6,207 nucleotides of DNA from Candidatus Dadabacteria bacterium UBA2774. GTDB taxonomy: Bacteria; Desulfobacterota_D; UBA1144; Nemesobacterales; UBA2774. The translations under genes and the position numbers were made by a program. This document shows, one piece after another, positions 4,682 through 6,207 of the stretch. The notes under the pieces were generated by a model. The model worked only from the letters and a program-made list of their open reading frames with translations, did no database searches and was not told the origin of the DNA. Where the stretch lies: the NCBI GenBank assembly GCA_002352485.1, contig DEIM01000136.1, positions 5,121 through 11,327 of the forward strand, in the 5' to 3' direction. The stretch's first letter is position 1, and every line of letters starts with the position of its first letter.

Positions 4682-6207
4682 TTAAAACTCTTTTGAGTAC
4701 TCGTCGTAGAAAAGGCCTGAAACCTGTATTCTCTTTGCTCCGATATAGCGGTTACGGTAATAGCGCTTGTTCAGGTTGTCGATAGATACCTTTTTACGTG
4801 CCGATGAAGCGTGTATAAACTGGTCGCCCCCTAGGTATATGCCTACGTGTGAAGGGAACTTCGCATAGGTTTGAAAGAACACCAGGTCCCCCGTGTCGAG
4901 CTGGCTCTTGGCGACCTTGTGGCCCGATCTGTAGTATATGTCTCTTGCGGTCCTCGGAAGATTAACGTTAAAGCTGCTGAATACCTTTTTTACATACCCC
5001 GAGCAGTCTATGCCCGTCTTATAGGAATTACCCCCGAATTTATAAGGAGCGCCCAGGTATTTTTTTGCGACTCTTATAATCTTTTGCTTTGGAGATATTT
5101 CTCCTTCCGAATGATAACCGTTTTGGCTGTGTCCATTGTTATTAGCATGGCCGTTTGAATTGTAATTATTATTGGATTTTGCGCTATAGCTGTGCATGTA
5201 CTTTGCGGTACCGGGAATCTTAAGTGACTGTCCCACTCTGATATTGCTGCTCGTGAGCTTGTTAGTTTGCTTAAGCTCTTTAACCGTGACGCCGTGACGC
5301 TTAGCTATTACTCCCAGCGTGTCGCCTCTTTTAACCCTGTAGTCTTTTCTCAGATTGTTAGTGGCTTGAGTTGTGGTCTGTGTTTTTAATTGGCTGCCCT
5401 TTCCCGGAACCTCGAGTTTCATGCCGACCCAGAGCTCGTTATTAGTTAACCCGTTTGCCGCTTTCAGCTCGCTCACCGTAACACCGTACTTGCTTGCAAT
5501 ACCTCCCAGCGTGTCGCCCGTCACTACAGTATAATTTGGGGCTCCGGCTGCATGCTTAGGTGTGGCTACATAATCGTGGGGTACTGGGATAAGGAGCACG
5601 TCACCCTTATTTATCCTGTTGTTTTTAAGGGCGCTTGCTTTCTTGAGATCTACAACGCTTACATCGAAATTATCCGCTATACCGCTCAGTGTGTCACCGG
5701 CTCTTACTACATATCTTTTCTTTACATATGCCGCTTGTTTCTTCTCGGGTTCTTTCTTTGTGACTGCTGTATTTTCAGTTTCGGTGCTCTTAGCTTGGAC
5801 AATTTCTTGCCCTGGCACCTTCAGTACTTGACCGATTCTCAGAGTATTGCTCCTGAGCCCGTTTTCACTCTTTAGCTCTTTTTGGGATATCCCGAATTTA
5901 AGTGCTATCTGGCTTACAGTGTCCCCTTTCCCTACAGTGTACTTCCCGGTCTGTTTCTGTTTCCTTAGGGTCTGTGCCTCATCTTCTTTGTCAGCTTTAG
6001 CTCTTGTCTCAGCTTCAGCTGGTTTTTTAGATCCCAGAGTGAGCTTCTGTCCGACCTTCAAATTGTTCCCTTTGAGGTTATTACTCTTTTTAATGTTGTT
6101 TATGGAAATATCGTATCTTTTGGAAATTACGTAGAGGCTGTCCCCCTTTTTCACTATGTACTGATTAGGCGCTTGAGGACTTGAATCAGCTTTGGCCTCT
6201 TTGGTTA
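4682..6207 (-). CDS. Multi-LysM NlpC/P60 peptidoglycan endopeptidase (5' end beyond window)
   Basis: The visible 508 codons encode five LysM peptidoglycan-binding repeats, an Asn/Ser/His-rich linker and a C-terminal NlpC/P60 domain. The P60 cysteine peptidase cuts peptide stems of the cell wall. Its triad is visible: the Cys of DCSGY (codon 5005-5003), the His of SHVGIYLG (4849-4847) and the His of FIHASS (4813-4811). The frame is open to the right edge. A GTG at 6154 is not the start, because the residues before it (QYI) complete the first LysM repeat of the pattern YIVKKGDSLYVISKRYDI. The missing N-terminus should hold a signal peptide or lipoprotein signal and perhaps more LysM repeats. 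Linkers between repeats 1-2 and 2-3 are rich in Lys, Glu and Ala, a usual flexible composition. The stop at 4682 is 178 bases before the xerC start; no terminator is visible there. A secreted or periplasmic role in cell separation or wall turnover is inferred from the family. Confidence 0.93.
   Translation of the reverse strand, partial: TKEAKADSSPQAPNQYIVKKGDSLYVISKRYDISINNIKKSNNLKGNNLKVGQKLTLGSKKPAEAETRAKADKEDEAQTLRKQKQTGKYTVGKGDTVSQIALKFGISQKELKSENGLRSNTLRIGQVLKVPGQEIVQAKSTETENTAVTKKEPEKKQAAYVKKRYVVRAGDTLSGIADNFDVSVVDLKKASALKNNRINKGDVLLIPVPHDYVATPKHAAGAPNYTVVTGDTLGGIASKYGVTVSELKAANGLTNNELWVGMKLEVPGKGSQLKTQTTTQATNNLRKDYRVKRGDTLGVIAKRHGVTVKELKQTNKLTSSNIRVGQSLKIPGTAKYMHSYSAKSNNNYNSNGHANNNGHSQNGYHSEGEISPKQKIIRVAKKYLGAPYKFGGNSYKTGIDCSGYVKKVFSSFNVNLPRTARDIYYRSGHKVAKSQLDTGDLVFFQTYAKFPSHVGIYLGGDQFIHASSARKKVSIDNLNKRYYRNRYIGAKRIQVSGLFYDEYSKEF
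5213..6160 (-). repeat. Five LysM repeats in the cell-wall hydrolase
   Basis: Five units of about 42-44 residues lie at 6160-6035, 5944-5813, 5716-5585, 5536-5405 and 5344-5213. Each begins with Y-x-V-x-x-GD(T/S) and ends with a G-x-x-L-x-(I/V/L)-P type strand (the first ends KLTL without the proline). Repeats 2-5 share the GDT core. Repeat 1 has GDS, and its long basic/Asn-rich middle is the most divergent. Repeats 4 and 5 are most alike, both with GVTV-x-ELK, as expected of a later internal duplication. Confidence 0.85.

Noticed and set aside
5552..5875. Plus-strand reading frames of up to 107 codons opposite the LysM gene
   Set aside because: They lie antisense to LysM repeats 2-3, and their Cys/Tyr/Phe-rich products reflect the complementary strand. 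No ribosome binding site was evident.

Overview
This window reads as chromosomal DNA of a Gram-negative bacterium of moderate GC content, most likely a deltaproteobacterium-like lineage (Desulfobacterota or a relative). The placement is inferred from gene order: xerC-hslV-hslU running towards argB is, from memory, common in that group. The individual protein sequences do not settle it.

Layout from left to right. Positions 1-155 (minus) hold the first 51 codons of argB, which runs off the left edge. Positions 156-318 are a divergent regulatory region with a good sigma70-type promoter for argB and a -10 box facing the other way. Two plus-strand genes follow: a chlorite dismutase-family heme protein (319-1044) and a small class I SAM-dependent methyltransferase (1108-1674). 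The methyltransferase converges on hslU with only 21 bases between them. The long minus-strand block is then hslU (1696-3060), hslV (3053-3592, overlapping hslU) and xerC (start corrected to ATG 4503). A 178-base spacer (4504-4681) carries a dyad element and a candidate promoter. The last gene, a multi-LysM NlpC/P60 cell-wall hydrolase, ends at 4682 and its 5' end lies beyond the right edge.

How the parts fit: XerC resolves chromosome dimers, HslUV is a two-component ATP-dependent protease, and the LysM-P60 protein remodels peptidoglycan. These are housekeeping functions. ArgB belongs to arginine biosynthesis. It is cut off from the hslU transcript by the two oppositely oriented genes and appears to have its own promoter. 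The heme protein and methyltransferase look like a two-gene unit placed into an otherwise conserved neighbourhood.

I saw no CRISPR array, insertion sequence, tRNA or rRNA, and no convincing rho-independent terminator. Nothing here clearly forms a previously undescribed system. The most interesting points are the interposed heme protein/methyltransferase pair, the dyad upstream of xerC, and a small duplication that supplies the hslV ribosome binding site.
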